DNA of 64,000 nt from JBOGXA01 sp050694175 (GTDB taxonomy: Bacteria; Actinomycetota; CADDZG01; WHSQ01): NCBI GenBank assembly GCA_050694175.1, contig JBOGXA010000015.1:31613-95612 (forward strand), in the 5' to 3' direction. The translations under genes were made by a program, and so were the position numbers. Of this stretch, positions 1 to 7,163 are shown in pieces. The notes under the pieces are model-generated. The model made no database searches, was not told the origin of the DNA, and saw only the letters and a list, made by a program, of their open reading frames with translations. Positions within the stretch are counted from its first letter, which is position 1. The number at the start of each line of letters is the position of its first letter.

Positions 1-225
1 CCTCGTGAAACCTGAGCAATCGAAACCCCTTGGAGTGCTTCCGCCCGATCGGTAGGGCGCTCCGATCTGGCTCTTCGCCCGGCTTTTCAGGTGCCGGCGC
101 TGGTTGATGAATCCGTCCAGGCTGTGAGCCTCGCTGGGGGCCGGCAGAAGAGCCACTCCCAGAACGGCGGCGACGGTCGCCGCCGCGACCTTCACAACGA
201 GAGAGCTAGTTACGCTACCCGTCAT
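1..225 (-). CDS. NlpC/P60 family peptidoglycan hydrolase, N-terminal part (cut by window edge)
   Basis: Reading the minus strand from an ATG at 225 gives 75 codons open to the window edge. A clear GAGGAGG Shine-Dalgarno sits just upstream. Residues about 9-33 form a signal peptide with an Ala/Val-rich core and an AHS-like end. Residues 54-75 carry the NlpC/P60 active-site start: IGAPYRSGG followed by RGFDCSGFT, where the Cys is the expected catalytic nucleophile of this D,L-endopeptidase fold. The His and third catalytic residue lie outside the window. By family it would cleave peptide cross-links in the cell wall after export. It is divergent from glnE. Confidence 0.85.
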   Translation of the reverse strand, partial: MTGSVTSSLVVKVAAATVAAVLGVALLPAPSEAHSLDGFINQRRHLKSRAKSQIGAPYRSGGSTPRGFDCSGFTR

Positions 226-328
226 TCCCACCTCCTCAGGTCGCCTACGGCCTCGCTCCTGCGAGACGCGAGTCACGCCTCGCAGCGAGAACCGCGGCTA
301 CTTCTCGGATGCCGCAGCGGCCGTCCGC

Positions 329-368
329 GCTCTACGACCCGGTATCAGGCTCTACGACCCGGTATCAG
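329..368. repeat. Exact 20-bp tandem duplication
   Basis: The 20-mer beginning GCTCTACGACCC and ending GGTATCAG is present twice back to back (329-348 and 349-368) with no mismatch. It lies in the untranslated region upstream of the minus-strand hydrolase, so it could be a duplicated protein-binding site or a recent slippage event. Only two copies exist, so it is not a CRISPR array. Confidence 0.85.
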
Positions 369-426
369 CCGGGGCAGGATAGTTCTGGAAGTGGGTCGGA
401 GTCCATGCCTCCTGCCCTAAGAAATT

Positions 427-463
427 GGGCCTGGTTTTGTGCCCAGAACACAAACCAAGGCCC
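427..463. other. Long imperfect hairpin upstream of glnE
   Basis: The arms at 427-441 and 449-463 (GGGCCTGGTTTTGTG against CACAAACCAAGGCCC) pair over nearly 15 bases with one slipped base and a 7-nt loop. There is no T-run on either strand. It may be a terminator remnant or an operator; its function is unknown. Confidence 0.5.
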
Positions 464-542
464 CCCCACGGCCTCGCAGCTTGGTTTCGGCACCCAACGA
501 AGGCGCCATGGCTCGGTACCCCGAACTGTCCGCTGTTGGACT

Positions 543-548
543 TAGGGT
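543..548 (+). promoter_or_regulatory. Predicted -10 box of a leaderless glnE transcript
   Basis: TAGGGT is followed by six bases and then the GTG start at 555. No Shine-Dalgarno is present. The same TAnnnT-N6/7-start arrangement recurs at about ten genes here, so transcription probably begins at the start codon. Confidence 0.5.
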
Positions 549-554
549 CACGTC

Positions 555-3206
555 GTGCAGGTCGAGCAAGTCGCCGACATCCGGGAGAAATCGCTGCGGG
601 CTGGGAGTCGCTCGCTGGCCGCGCTTCTCGACCGCGACGAAAAGGCCACGGCTCTGCTCGGGGTGCACCGTCCCCTACCGGACCGGCCCGGATACCTGGC
701 TGCGATTTCGTCTGCGTGTGAGTCCGGCGGTCTGGCCGAGCTGAGACTGGAGCGCCGCCGCCGCCTCGCCGAGATCGCGGCGAGGGATCTCGCAGGCGAG
801 CTCTCGCTCGAGGAGGTGGGCGTCGCCCTTGCCGACCTTGCCGATGCATGCCTGGAGATCGCCGTCGCCGAGATGGGCGCACCGCCTGGTCTTTGCATCG
901 TCGCCATGGGCAAGCTGGGAGGGCGGGAGCTCAACTACTCGTCGGACATCGATGTCATGTTCGTGACCGACGGCGATGTCGAGGCTGCGACGAAGGGCGC
1001 CGAGTCCCTCTTGAGCACTCTCGGCGAGGTATCACCCGAGGGTCAGGCATATCGAATTGATGTCGATCTCCGACCAGAGGGGCGCAGCGGCGCATTGGTT
1101 CGGTCATTGGAGGGATTCGTCGAGTACTACAAGAGATGGGCTCACGCGTGGGAGTTCCAAGCGCTCATCAAGGCCCGCCCGGCGGCCGGCAACAAGAGCG
1201 TGGGCGATGCCCTGATCGCAGCCGCTTACCCCTTCATCTATCCAACTGATGTCGGGCCCGAGCGAGTGGCTGACATTCGCGCGATGAAGCAGCGCGTGGA
1301 AGAGCACGCCTTGCGCTCGGCTCGGCGGACGAGGCGGGCAGAGGCCGACGACGTGAAGCTCGGTCCCGGCGGAATACGCGATATCGAGTTCTCGGTCCAA
1401 CTGCTCCAACTGGTGCACGGAGGCAGCGATGAGTCGGTTCGCAGCAGATCCACGCTCGAAGCCCTCGGCGCTCTTGCGGGCGGTGGCTACATCGCGGACG
1501 ACGATGCTGCCGGCCTGACCGTCGCCTATCGGTGGCTTCGAACCGTCGAACACCGACTACAGCTGTGGCAGGAACGTCAGGTTCACAAGCTCCCGGTTGA
1601 AGCTGAGGAAAGAGCGCGCCTCGCGCGTGTGCTGGGTTTCGCAGATTCGGCCTCAGCGAGCGCGGCGGAAGGTTTCGATGAGGCTCATGCGAAAGTGCTT
1701 GCAGATGTCAGAGGGCGCTTCGAGAAGCTCTTCTACCGTCCGATGATCGAGTCGCTTGCGGAGAGCGGACCCCATCGACTTTCCGAAGTGGCCTTGAAGC
1801 AGCGATTGCGCGCGTTTGGGTTTAGGGATGTCGACCGGGCGGGCCGAACACTCGGAATCCTCGTCGCGGGAACCTCTCGACGCGCCCGGCTCTTCAAGGT
1901 TCTAACACCTGCCTTCCTTCGGTTTCTCGCGTCGACCCCGCAACCGGACCAGGGTTTGTTCTCCTTCCTCACCCTGGGCGAGTCCCTTCACGACCGCATC
2001 GACACACTGGGGGCGTTTCGCGACAACCCACCCGGACTCAACCTGCTGGCCCAGGTGCTCGGAAGCGGGAGACTGCTCGGGGAGGTTCTGACACACGTCC
2101 CCGAAGAGCTGACGGCGATAGCGGAGCGCTCGGCTGATCCCGAAGGGGCCGTCGCTTCGAAGGATCGAGAGCGGCTCGTCAGAGAGGCGATTGCGACACT
2201 CACATGGCGCGAGCCCGAGAAGCACCTTGATGGCCTTCGCCGCTACAAAAGGCGAGAGATGCTGCGGGTCGCGCTAAACGATGTGGCAGGAGTGTCGGAC
2301 CCGGAAACGGTCGGCGCGGGTCTGTCCGACATCGCCGATGCATGCCTCGAGGCCGCGCTGCGCGACCTCGACGTTGCCTTCGCTGTCGTTGGGATGGGGA
2401 AGCTCGGAGGACGCGAGCTCACCTACGCGTCCGACGTCGATGTGATGTTTGTGCACGATTGCGACCCGGCCCAAGCCGACCGCCTCGCCACCACACTGGT
2501 GAGGACGATTGGGGAGGTGACGCCGGAGGGACAGGCTTTTCGCATCGATGCTGCGCTCCGACCCGAGGGCAAAGCCGGTCCGCTGGTTCGGTCTCTGACC
2601 TCGTACCTCGAGTACTACGAACGGTGGGCACATCCGTGGGAGTACCTCGCACTCGTTAAGGCGCGCAGTGCGGCGGGCGCAGCCGGCCTCGGCGATCGCT
2701 TTGTCGGTCTGGCGCGCGGGGTTGCGTATAAAGGACCACCCTCTACGGAGTCCCTCGCAGAGATCCGGCACCTCAAGGCGCGCATGGAGCGCGAGAGGGT
2801 ACCCCGTGGAATAGACCCACGCCGTCATCTGAAGTTAGGACCAGGGGGCACCTCCGATATCGAGTTCGCAGTCCAGATCCTTCAGTTCAAGTACGGGCAC
2901 GAGATCGAGGAGCTGCGCGAAACGAGCACACTCGGCGCGCTGCGGGCGGGGGCAGCCCACGCGCTGCTGGACCACGAGAAAGCGCGTCGCCTCGACTCCG
3001 CCTACAGGTTTCTTACCCGATTGAGGAATCGTCTGTTCTTCATTGCAGGCCGCCCGGTAGACGCGGTGCCGACGAAGCCCGAGGAGATGGAGGCCCTCGG
3101 GATCGCCATGGGGTTCATTGAGCAGCCACGCCAGGAACTCGAGGAGGCATACCTGCGTACGACGCGCGTCACGCGCCGGATTGCGGAGCCGCTGATCTAC
3201 GAGTAA
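555..3206 (+). CDS. glnE: Bifunctional glutamine synthetase adenylyltransferase/adenylyl-removing enzyme
   Basis: The protein has 883 residues and the two-fold architecture of GlnE. The N-terminal deadenylylase half has MGKLGGRELNYSSDIDVMF (about 117-135) and LGPGGIRDIEF. The C-terminal adenylylase half has GMGKLGGRELTYASDVDVMF and LGPGGTSDIEF. Both nucleotidyltransferase G-GK-D-D signatures are intact. By family it adds and removes AMP on a glutamine synthetase tyrosine in response to nitrogen status; the target GlnA lies just downstream. It is shorter than E. coli GlnE (about 946) because the N-terminus is trimmed. An in-frame TAG at 543 blocks any upstream extension, and the leaderless promoter supports the GTG at 555. 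It converges on the redoxin gene with a 4-base gap. Confidence 0.95.
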   Translation: MQVEQVADIREKSLRAGSRSLAALLDRDEKATALLGVHRPLPDRPGYLAAISSACESGGLAELRLERRRRLAEIAARDLAGELSLEEVGVALADLADACLEIAVAEMGAPPGLCIVAMGKLGGRELNYSSDIDVMFVTDGDVEAATKGAESLLSTLGEVSPEGQAYRIDVDLRPEGRSGALVRSLEGFVEYYKRWAHAWEFQALIKARPAAGNKSVGDALIAAAYPFIYPTDVGPERVADIRAMKQRVEEHALRSARRTRRAEADDVKLGPGGIRDIEFSVQLLQLVHGGSDESVRSRSTLEALGALAGGGYIADDDAAGLTVAYRWLRTVEHRLQLWQERQVHKLPVEAEERARLARVLGFADSASASAAEGFDEAHAKVLADVRGRFEKLFYRPMIESLAESGPHRLSEVALKQRLRAFGFRDVDRAGRTLGILVAGTSRRARLFKVLTPAFLRFLASTPQPDQGLFSFLTLGESLHDRIDTLGAFRDNPPGLNLLAQVLGSGRLLGEVLTHVPEELTAIAERSADPEGAVASKDRERLVREAIATLTWREPEKHLDGLRRYKRREMLRVALNDVAGVSDPETVGAGLSDIADACLEAALRDLDVAFAVVGMGKLGGRELTYASDVDVMFVHDCDPAQADRLATTLVRTIGEVTPEGQAFRIDAALRPEGKAGPLVRSLTSYLEYYERWAHPWEYLALVKARSAAGAAGLGDRFVGLARGVAYKGPPSTESLAEIRHLKARMERERVPRGIDPRRHLKLGPGGTSDIEFAVQILQFKYGHEIEELRETSTLGALRAGAAHALLDHEKARRLDSAYRFLTRLRNRLFFIAGRPVDAVPTKPEEMEALGIAMGFIEQPRQELEEAYLRTTRVTRRIAEPLIYE

Positions 3207-3210
3207 CCGG

Positions 3211-3732
3211 TTACAGGTGCTGCAACAGGTCGTCGACCGTGGGGTTATCGGCGGAGGACCGGGCCCGATGCAGATAGCCGATCGTCCCGTCCGCATTGAT
3301 GACGGCGGCCCCACCGAGCTGACGAACGTCCTGTTTTGGCAGGCTGGCTCCTTGTCTGGTGATCGAACGAAGACCCCGCGTCCAGACCTCTGGACCGATG
3401 ATGTGGGCCCAACCGACACGGCGCAGGTTCACGGCCCCGTAGCTCTTCTTTGTCGAATCGACGAGCAATGGAAATGGAATGCGGTGTCGTCGTTTGAACG
3501 CCGCGGCGTCGGCGACATCGCCCATCCCTATGGCCACCACTTGCGCGCCGCGCGCTGTGAACTCGTCGTAACGATCGCGCAACTGCACGATCATGTCGCG
3601 ATAGAAGGGTCAGCCGTAGTGCCTGAGCCAAACGACGACAGCGGGGCCGTCGCGCCATAGCTCTCGCAGCTTTACCTCGCGGCCGGAAACGTCGGGAAGG
3701 ACGATGTCGGCAAGCTCCGGCGTTTGGGTCAT
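3211..3732 (-). CDS. Peroxiredoxin-like (AhpC/TSA, PRX_like2) protein with probable selenocysteine at the active site
   Basis: Translation from the ATG at 3732 runs MTQTPELADIVLPD to VVVWLRHYG (residue 40). It then meets TGA (3610-3612) and continues in the same frame as PFYRDMIVQLRDRYDEF to a normal stop at 3211. The family motif is LRHxGCPFCR, so the TGA replaces exactly the catalytic Cys at position 41. The rest is typical: a VVAIGMG strand, FPLLVD, QLGGAAVINADGTI and an HRAR segment. Reading TGA as Sec gives a 173-residue thioredoxin-fold peroxidase or reductase. The second Cys of CPFC is Tyr here. A hairpin starts 7 nt after the TGA. The alternatives are a nonsense mutation or a sequencing error, but the downstream half is fully conserved. 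No selA, selB or selC gene is in this window. Confidence 0.75.
3574..3612 (-). promoter_or_regulatory. Candidate bacterial SECIS hairpin after the in-frame TGA
   Basis: In the mRNA sense the UGA is followed by CCCUUCU, then AUCGCG (3602-3597), a 17-nt apical part, then CGCGAU (3579-3574), giving a perfect 6-bp stem. Two more pairs (CA with UG) can form above a bulged A. Position and size fit bacterial SECIS elements, which lie immediately 3' of the UGA. It was found by eye, not by folding. Confidence 0.5.
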
Positions 3733-3766
3733 GGCCCTATTGTGCTCGCCAACTGCTGGTATGAAG

Positions 3767-3795
3767 CAAAGAGGGGCGGAGCCCGCCCCGCTTTG
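3767..3795 (-). terminator. Rho-independent terminator of glnA
   Basis: CAAAG-A-GGGGCGG, a 3-nt loop, then CCGCCCC-G-CTTTG forms a 12-bp stem with one mismatch. On the minus strand it directly follows the glnA stop and precedes the redoxin gene. Confidence 0.75.
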
Positions 3796-3803
3796 TGATC
3801 GGT

Positions 3804-5228
3804 CTAGATGTCGTAGTAGAGATAGAACTCCCACGGGTGAGGCCGCAGCCGGATCTCGTCGACCTCGCGCACCCTCTTGTAGTCGATCCAGTGCTCTATG
3901 ACATCCGGCGTGAAGACGCCACCTTCGAGCAGGAAGTCGTGATCGCCCTCGAGCGCGTCGAGCGCGGTATCGAGTGAGCCGGGGACCTGCGGAACCTGCG
4001 CGAGCTCCTCGGGCGGGAGGTCGTAGAGATCCTTGTCGACCGGATCGACCGGCTCGATCTTGTTCTTGATCCCGTCCAATCCCGCCATCAGCAACGCAGG
4101 GAAGGCGAGATACGGGTTGCACGATGGGTCGGGGCACCGGAACTCGATGCGCTTTGACTTTGGCGACTTTGAGTAGAGCGGGATGCGCACGGCCGCCGAG
4201 CGGTTGCGCTGCGAGTACACGAGGTTCACCGGCGCCTCATAGCCGGGCACCAGCCGCTTGTACGAGTTCGTCGTCGGCGCGCACAGGGCGAGGAGCGCAG
4301 GTGCGTGCTCGAGGATTCCACCGATGTACCAGCGCGCCATGTCGGAAAGCTGCGCGTAGCCGAGTTCATCCCAGAACAGCGGCTCTTCGTCCTTCCACAG
4401 GCTCTGGTGGACGTGCATGCCCGAGCCGTTGTCCTGGAAGATCGGCTTGGGCATGAACGTGACGGTCTTTCCGTACTTGAGCGCGACGTTCTTGATGACG
4501 TACTTGTAGATCATGAGGCGGTCGGCCATCGACAGGAGGGGCGCAAAACCCATGTCGATCTCGCCCTGGCCCGCGGTTCCGACCTCGTGGTGATGCACCT
4601 CCACCGGAACGCCGAGCTCCCGCAGCGTGAGCACCATCTCGGAACGGAGATCCTGGTAGTGATCCATTGGCGGAACCGGGAAGTAGCCCTCCTTGTACCG
4701 GGGCTTGTAGCCGAGGTTCTTCCCACCCTCTTCGGCCCCCGAATTCCACACGCCCTCGACCGCGTCGATGTAGTAGTAGGCGGAGTGCTGGTTCTGGTCG
4801 AATCGGATGGAGTCGAAGACGTAGAACTCGGCCTCGGGCCCGAAGTAGGCGGTATCGGCGATCCCCGTCCCGGTCAGGTAGTCCTGGGCCTTCTTCGCGA
4901 TGTAGCGCGGATCCCTTGTGTAGAACTCTCCGGTCACGGGATCCTTGACGTACGAGTGAAGGATGAGGGTGGGGTGCTGGCGGAAGGGGTCCATCACGGC
5001 GGTATCAGGGTCCGGCATGAGGATCATGTCCGACTCCTGGATCTCCTGGAAGCCGCGGATGGACGAGCCGTCGAAGCCGATGCCCTCGTCGAACGCTTCT
5101 TCTCCCAGCTCCTCGAACGGCATCGAGAAGTGCTGCATGAGTCCGGGCAGGTCGGAGAAGCGCAGGTCGATGAATTGTGCGCCGTGCTGCTGACCCAGCT
5201 TGAGGGCATCGGACGGGCTGGCTGGCAT
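3804..5228 (-). CDS. glnA: Type I glutamine synthetase
   Basis: This 474-residue GSI makes glutamine from glutamate, ammonia and ATP in the cytoplasm as a dodecamer. Visible family blocks are the N-terminal FDGSSIRGFQ, GPEAEFYVFD, HHEVGTAGQGEIDM, the ATP-binding QSLWKD region, NSYKRLVPGYEAPVN and RNRSAAVRIP. The segment DLYDLPPEE keeps the tyrosine (about Tyr402, equal to E. coli Tyr397) that GlnE adenylylates, so covalent control is expected; glnE lies 0.6 kb away. The start is the ATG at 5228, with AAGGAGG upstream. A terminator follows the stop. Confidence 0.97.
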   Translation of the reverse strand: MPASPSDALKLGQQHGAQFIDLRFSDLPGLMQHFSMPFEELGEEAFDEGIGFDGSSIRGFQEIQESDMILMPDPDTAVMDPFRQHPTLILHSYVKDPVTGEFYTRDPRYIAKKAQDYLTGTGIADTAYFGPEAEFYVFDSIRFDQNQHSAYYYIDAVEGVWNSGAEEGGKNLGYKPRYKEGYFPVPPMDHYQDLRSEMVLTLRELGVPVEVHHHEVGTAGQGEIDMGFAPLLSMADRLMIYKYVIKNVALKYGKTVTFMPKPIFQDNGSGMHVHQSLWKDEEPLFWDELGYAQLSDMARWYIGGILEHAPALLALCAPTTNSYKRLVPGYEAPVNLVYSQRNRSAAVRIPLYSKSPKSKRIEFRCPDPSCNPYLAFPALLMAGLDGIKNKIEPVDPVDKDLYDLPPEELAQVPQVPGSLDTALDALEGDHDFLLEGGVFTPDVIEHWIDYKRVREVDEIRLRPHPWEFYLYYDI

Positions 5229-5339
5229 AAATCCTCCTTGACTCGCCGAGCGGGGAAGGCTTACCGATTCGCCCCAGGGTAGCGGGTGGCCGTTTCCCGC
5301 TGGTTTCGCCGGTGTTACGGGGCGGTTAAACGACCCGGG

Positions 5340-5831
5340 CTATCCGCTCAGCCACCTGCGGAGGTGGCTGGCCTCCTCGCGGTAGGCGCGCTCCAAGCCG
5401 TCGACGATCCAGCCCTCGACCTTGCCGCCGACGATCGGGATGCTTACCTTGACGGTCCCGAGCACGGTCCGTACCGTTCCCTCGCCGCCCGGGGCCAGGT
5501 CGATGCGCCCCGATGCCTTCAATAGTTCGTCGGCCGCCAGCGGCTCGATCGTCCACCCCCACGCATGCTCGTCGGGGGCCCATGTGGCGTGCTCAATCCA
5601 CGCCGGGTCGGAGTCGCCGATGAACTTTTTGGCGGGGCCTGAGATATCGATGTCGAGCACGCACCGGACCCGCCGGCGAACCACTCCGTCGGCGAGGTTC
5701 TCCTGCTCGAGGACCTTTCGCTCCGACAGGGGGCCGATCCCGTCGAGCGATGCCTGGTACTTCTCGTCGAGCATGACCTTCGCGACTGCGTCCGGGTCTG
5801 CGGGAAAAGTGTGCTCGATGCGGAAGTCCAC
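5340..5831 (-). CDS. DUF2505 family protein
   Basis: The product has about 163 residues and the START/Bet v1-like pattern of DUF2505: an opening VDFRIEHTFPADPDAVA, then a central strand region with VRCVLDIDISGPAKKFIGD and a C-terminal amphipathic helix ending EEASHLRRWLSG. This family is common in actinobacteria and probably binds a hydrophobic ligand; its function is unknown. I chose the GTG at 5831 because it begins exactly at the conserved first strand. A longer start at 5978 would add a tail without family similarity. It has its own divergent upstream region shared with the VOC gene. Confidence 0.7.
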   Translation of the reverse strand: MDFRIEHTFPADPDAVAKVMLDEKYQASLDGIGPLSERKVLEQENLADGVVRRRVRCVLDIDISGPAKKFIGDSDPAWIEHATWAPDEHAWGWTIEPLAADELLKASGRIDLAPGGEGTVRTVLGTVKVSIPIVGGKVEGWIVDGLERAYREEASHLRRWLSG

Positions 5832-6021
5832 GGACGCGCAGGATATCTTGCCCGCCCAGCCGAGTACGTGTTGGGGCGCGGTTTCGGCGGGACGGCCTCG
5901 CGGCCGACCGACGCGTATCGCGTTGATGAGCCACCTCGATTGCATCGCGCCTGTTTGTGGCCGGATAGTGAACCTCACACCGGCGACTCACTGGATCGAC
6001 CACAGAAGGGAGAAGGTGGCC

Positions 6022-6456
6022 ATGGACTGGAAGCTCGAGGTTGTTGTGGTACCCGTCTCGGACGTTGACCGAGCAAAGTCCTTCTACACGGAGAAGGCCG
6101 GCTTCAATACCGACCTTGACGACACGTTTGCCGATGATTTTCGCATTGTGCAGCTGACGCCTCCAGGGTCGGCATGCTCCATCATGATTGGGACCGGGGT
6201 CGTTGACACGCCGCCAGGGTCTGTCCAGGGCTTGCAAATGGTGGTCTCGGACATTGGCGTCGCGCGTGCGGAGCTCGTGGAGCGAGGTGTGGACGTGAGC
6301 GATATCCAGGTGTTCGAGCGGGGCGCGCGATCAGGAAGGGCGGTCGAGGTCGCACCGGAGGGCCGCGACGCCGCGCTCGACTTCGCCGGATTCGTGTTCT
6401 TCAGCGATCCAGACGGCAATGGTTGGGCGGTCCAGCAGATGCCCGAAGGCGCTTAG
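6022..6456 (+). CDS. VOC (glyoxalase/bleomycin resistance) superfamily protein
   Basis: This 144-residue protein has two beta-alpha-beta-beta-beta units: WKLEVVVVPVSDVDRAKSFYTEK opens the first and GLQMVVSDIGVARAELVERGV the second. The end FFSDPDGNGWAVQQ is the classic C-terminal VOC strand with its metal-site region. Its substrate cannot be told. The ATG at 6022 follows AGAAGGTGG. A much longer open frame upstream runs antisense through the DUF2505 gene and is rejected. Confidence 0.85.
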   Translation: MDWKLEVVVVPVSDVDRAKSFYTEKAGFNTDLDDTFADDFRIVQLTPPGSACSIMIGTGVVDTPPGSVQGLQMVVSDIGVARAELVERGVDVSDIQVFERGARSGRAVEVAPEGRDAALDFAGFVFFSDPDGNGWAVQQMPEGA

Positions 6457-6536
6457 CCGCATCGCGCGCCGCGGCGGTCTACCGAAATAACTAGACAGAG
6501 TCACAAAGACAGCGCGCCGAGCTCGACGCCCGTTCC

Positions 6537-7163
6537 TTAGTGGACGAGGCCGCGGCGGAAAGCCTCTGCGACGGCCTCCGTGCGGTCGTGCACCCCAAGC
6601 TTCCTGAAGATCTGCTTGAGGTAGGTCTTCACGGTTTCTTCGGAGACGTGGATGTGTTCGGCGACCTCGCGCGTCGACTTGCCGTGACTCAGCTCTTGCA
6701 AGACTGCGAGTTCGCGATCGCTGAGCGCGCGCGGATCCGTGCCCTTGATCCGTCCGAAGATGCCCTCCGTCACGTTTGGATCGAGCACAGCCCTTCCCTC
6801 GGCGACGTCGTAGATGGCCTGGACGACCGTCTCGCGAGTCGCCCCCTTCGATAGGTAACCGTCGGCTCCCGCTTTCACCGCTTCCGCGACGGTCCCCGGA
6901 TCTGTGAACATCGTCAGCACGAGCACCTTGGTGTCTGGAGAATGCTCTTTGATTCGGCGAGTGGCTTCGATACCGCTCATCGATTGTCCGAGGTTGACGT
7001 CCATGAGCACGATGTCAACGGTGTCGGACTGCGATCGGGTAACCGCCTGATCGCCCGTGTCCACAACGCCGACGAGTTCGACGTTGTCGGCCATCGAGAG
7101 CATGTCTTCGAGGCCCTGCGACATGAGCATGTGGTCCTCGGCAATCAAGACCCGCAGTGTCAC
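6537..7163 (-). CDS. NarL/LuxR-family response regulator
   Basis: The 208 residues comprise a receiver domain (phosphoacceptor Asp55 in VLMDVNLG, acidic pocket Glu9-Asp10, Thr84, Lys106 in YLSKGA) and a C-terminal LuxR-type HTH from about 140 (ALSDRELAVLQELSHGKSTREVAEHIHVSEETVK). The gene overlaps the upstream kinase by four bases (ATGA), so the two form a cognate pair. By family, phosphorylation leads to dimerisation and promoter binding. Likely targets are the small-peptide gene upstream or the divergent 9089 gene, but this is inference. Confidence 0.92.
   Translation of the reverse strand: MTLRVLIAEDHMLMSQGLEDMLSMADNVELVGVVDTGDQAVTRSQSDTVDIVLMDVNLGQSMSGIEATRRIKEHSPDTKVLVLTMFTDPGTVAEAVKAGADGYLSKGATRETVVQAIYDVAEGRAVLDPNVTEGIFGRIKGTDPRALSDRELAVLQELSHGKSTREVAEHIHVSEETVKTYLKQIFRKLGVHDRTEAVAEAFRRGLVH

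Larger units (their letters stand above)
226..554. other. Divergent intergenic region between the NlpC/P60 gene and glnE
   Basis: No convincing gene is seen in these 329 bases. They hold an exact 20-bp tandem duplication (329-368), a strong hairpin (427-463), and on the minus strand a GC-rich leader before the hydrolase (about 230-300) with several mutually complementary CTCGC/GCGAG segments. I did not recognise a known riboswitch consensus here, although c-di-AMP riboswitches often precede actinobacterial NlpC/P60 genes. Confidence 0.6.

Noticed and set aside
3610..4137. Open frame that would start antisense inside glnA and end at the redoxin TGA
   Set aside because: Its upstream two thirds are a shadow of glnA. 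Only the last 40 codons are real, and they belong to the redoxin gene starting at 3732.
4305..5282. 325-codon ORF antisense to glnA
   Set aside because: It is the complementary-strand shadow of a highly conserved gene in GC-rich DNA.
5422..6021. Long N-terminal extension of the VOC protein
   Set aside because: It is antisense to the DUF2505 gene. A proper start with a ribosome site exists at 6022.
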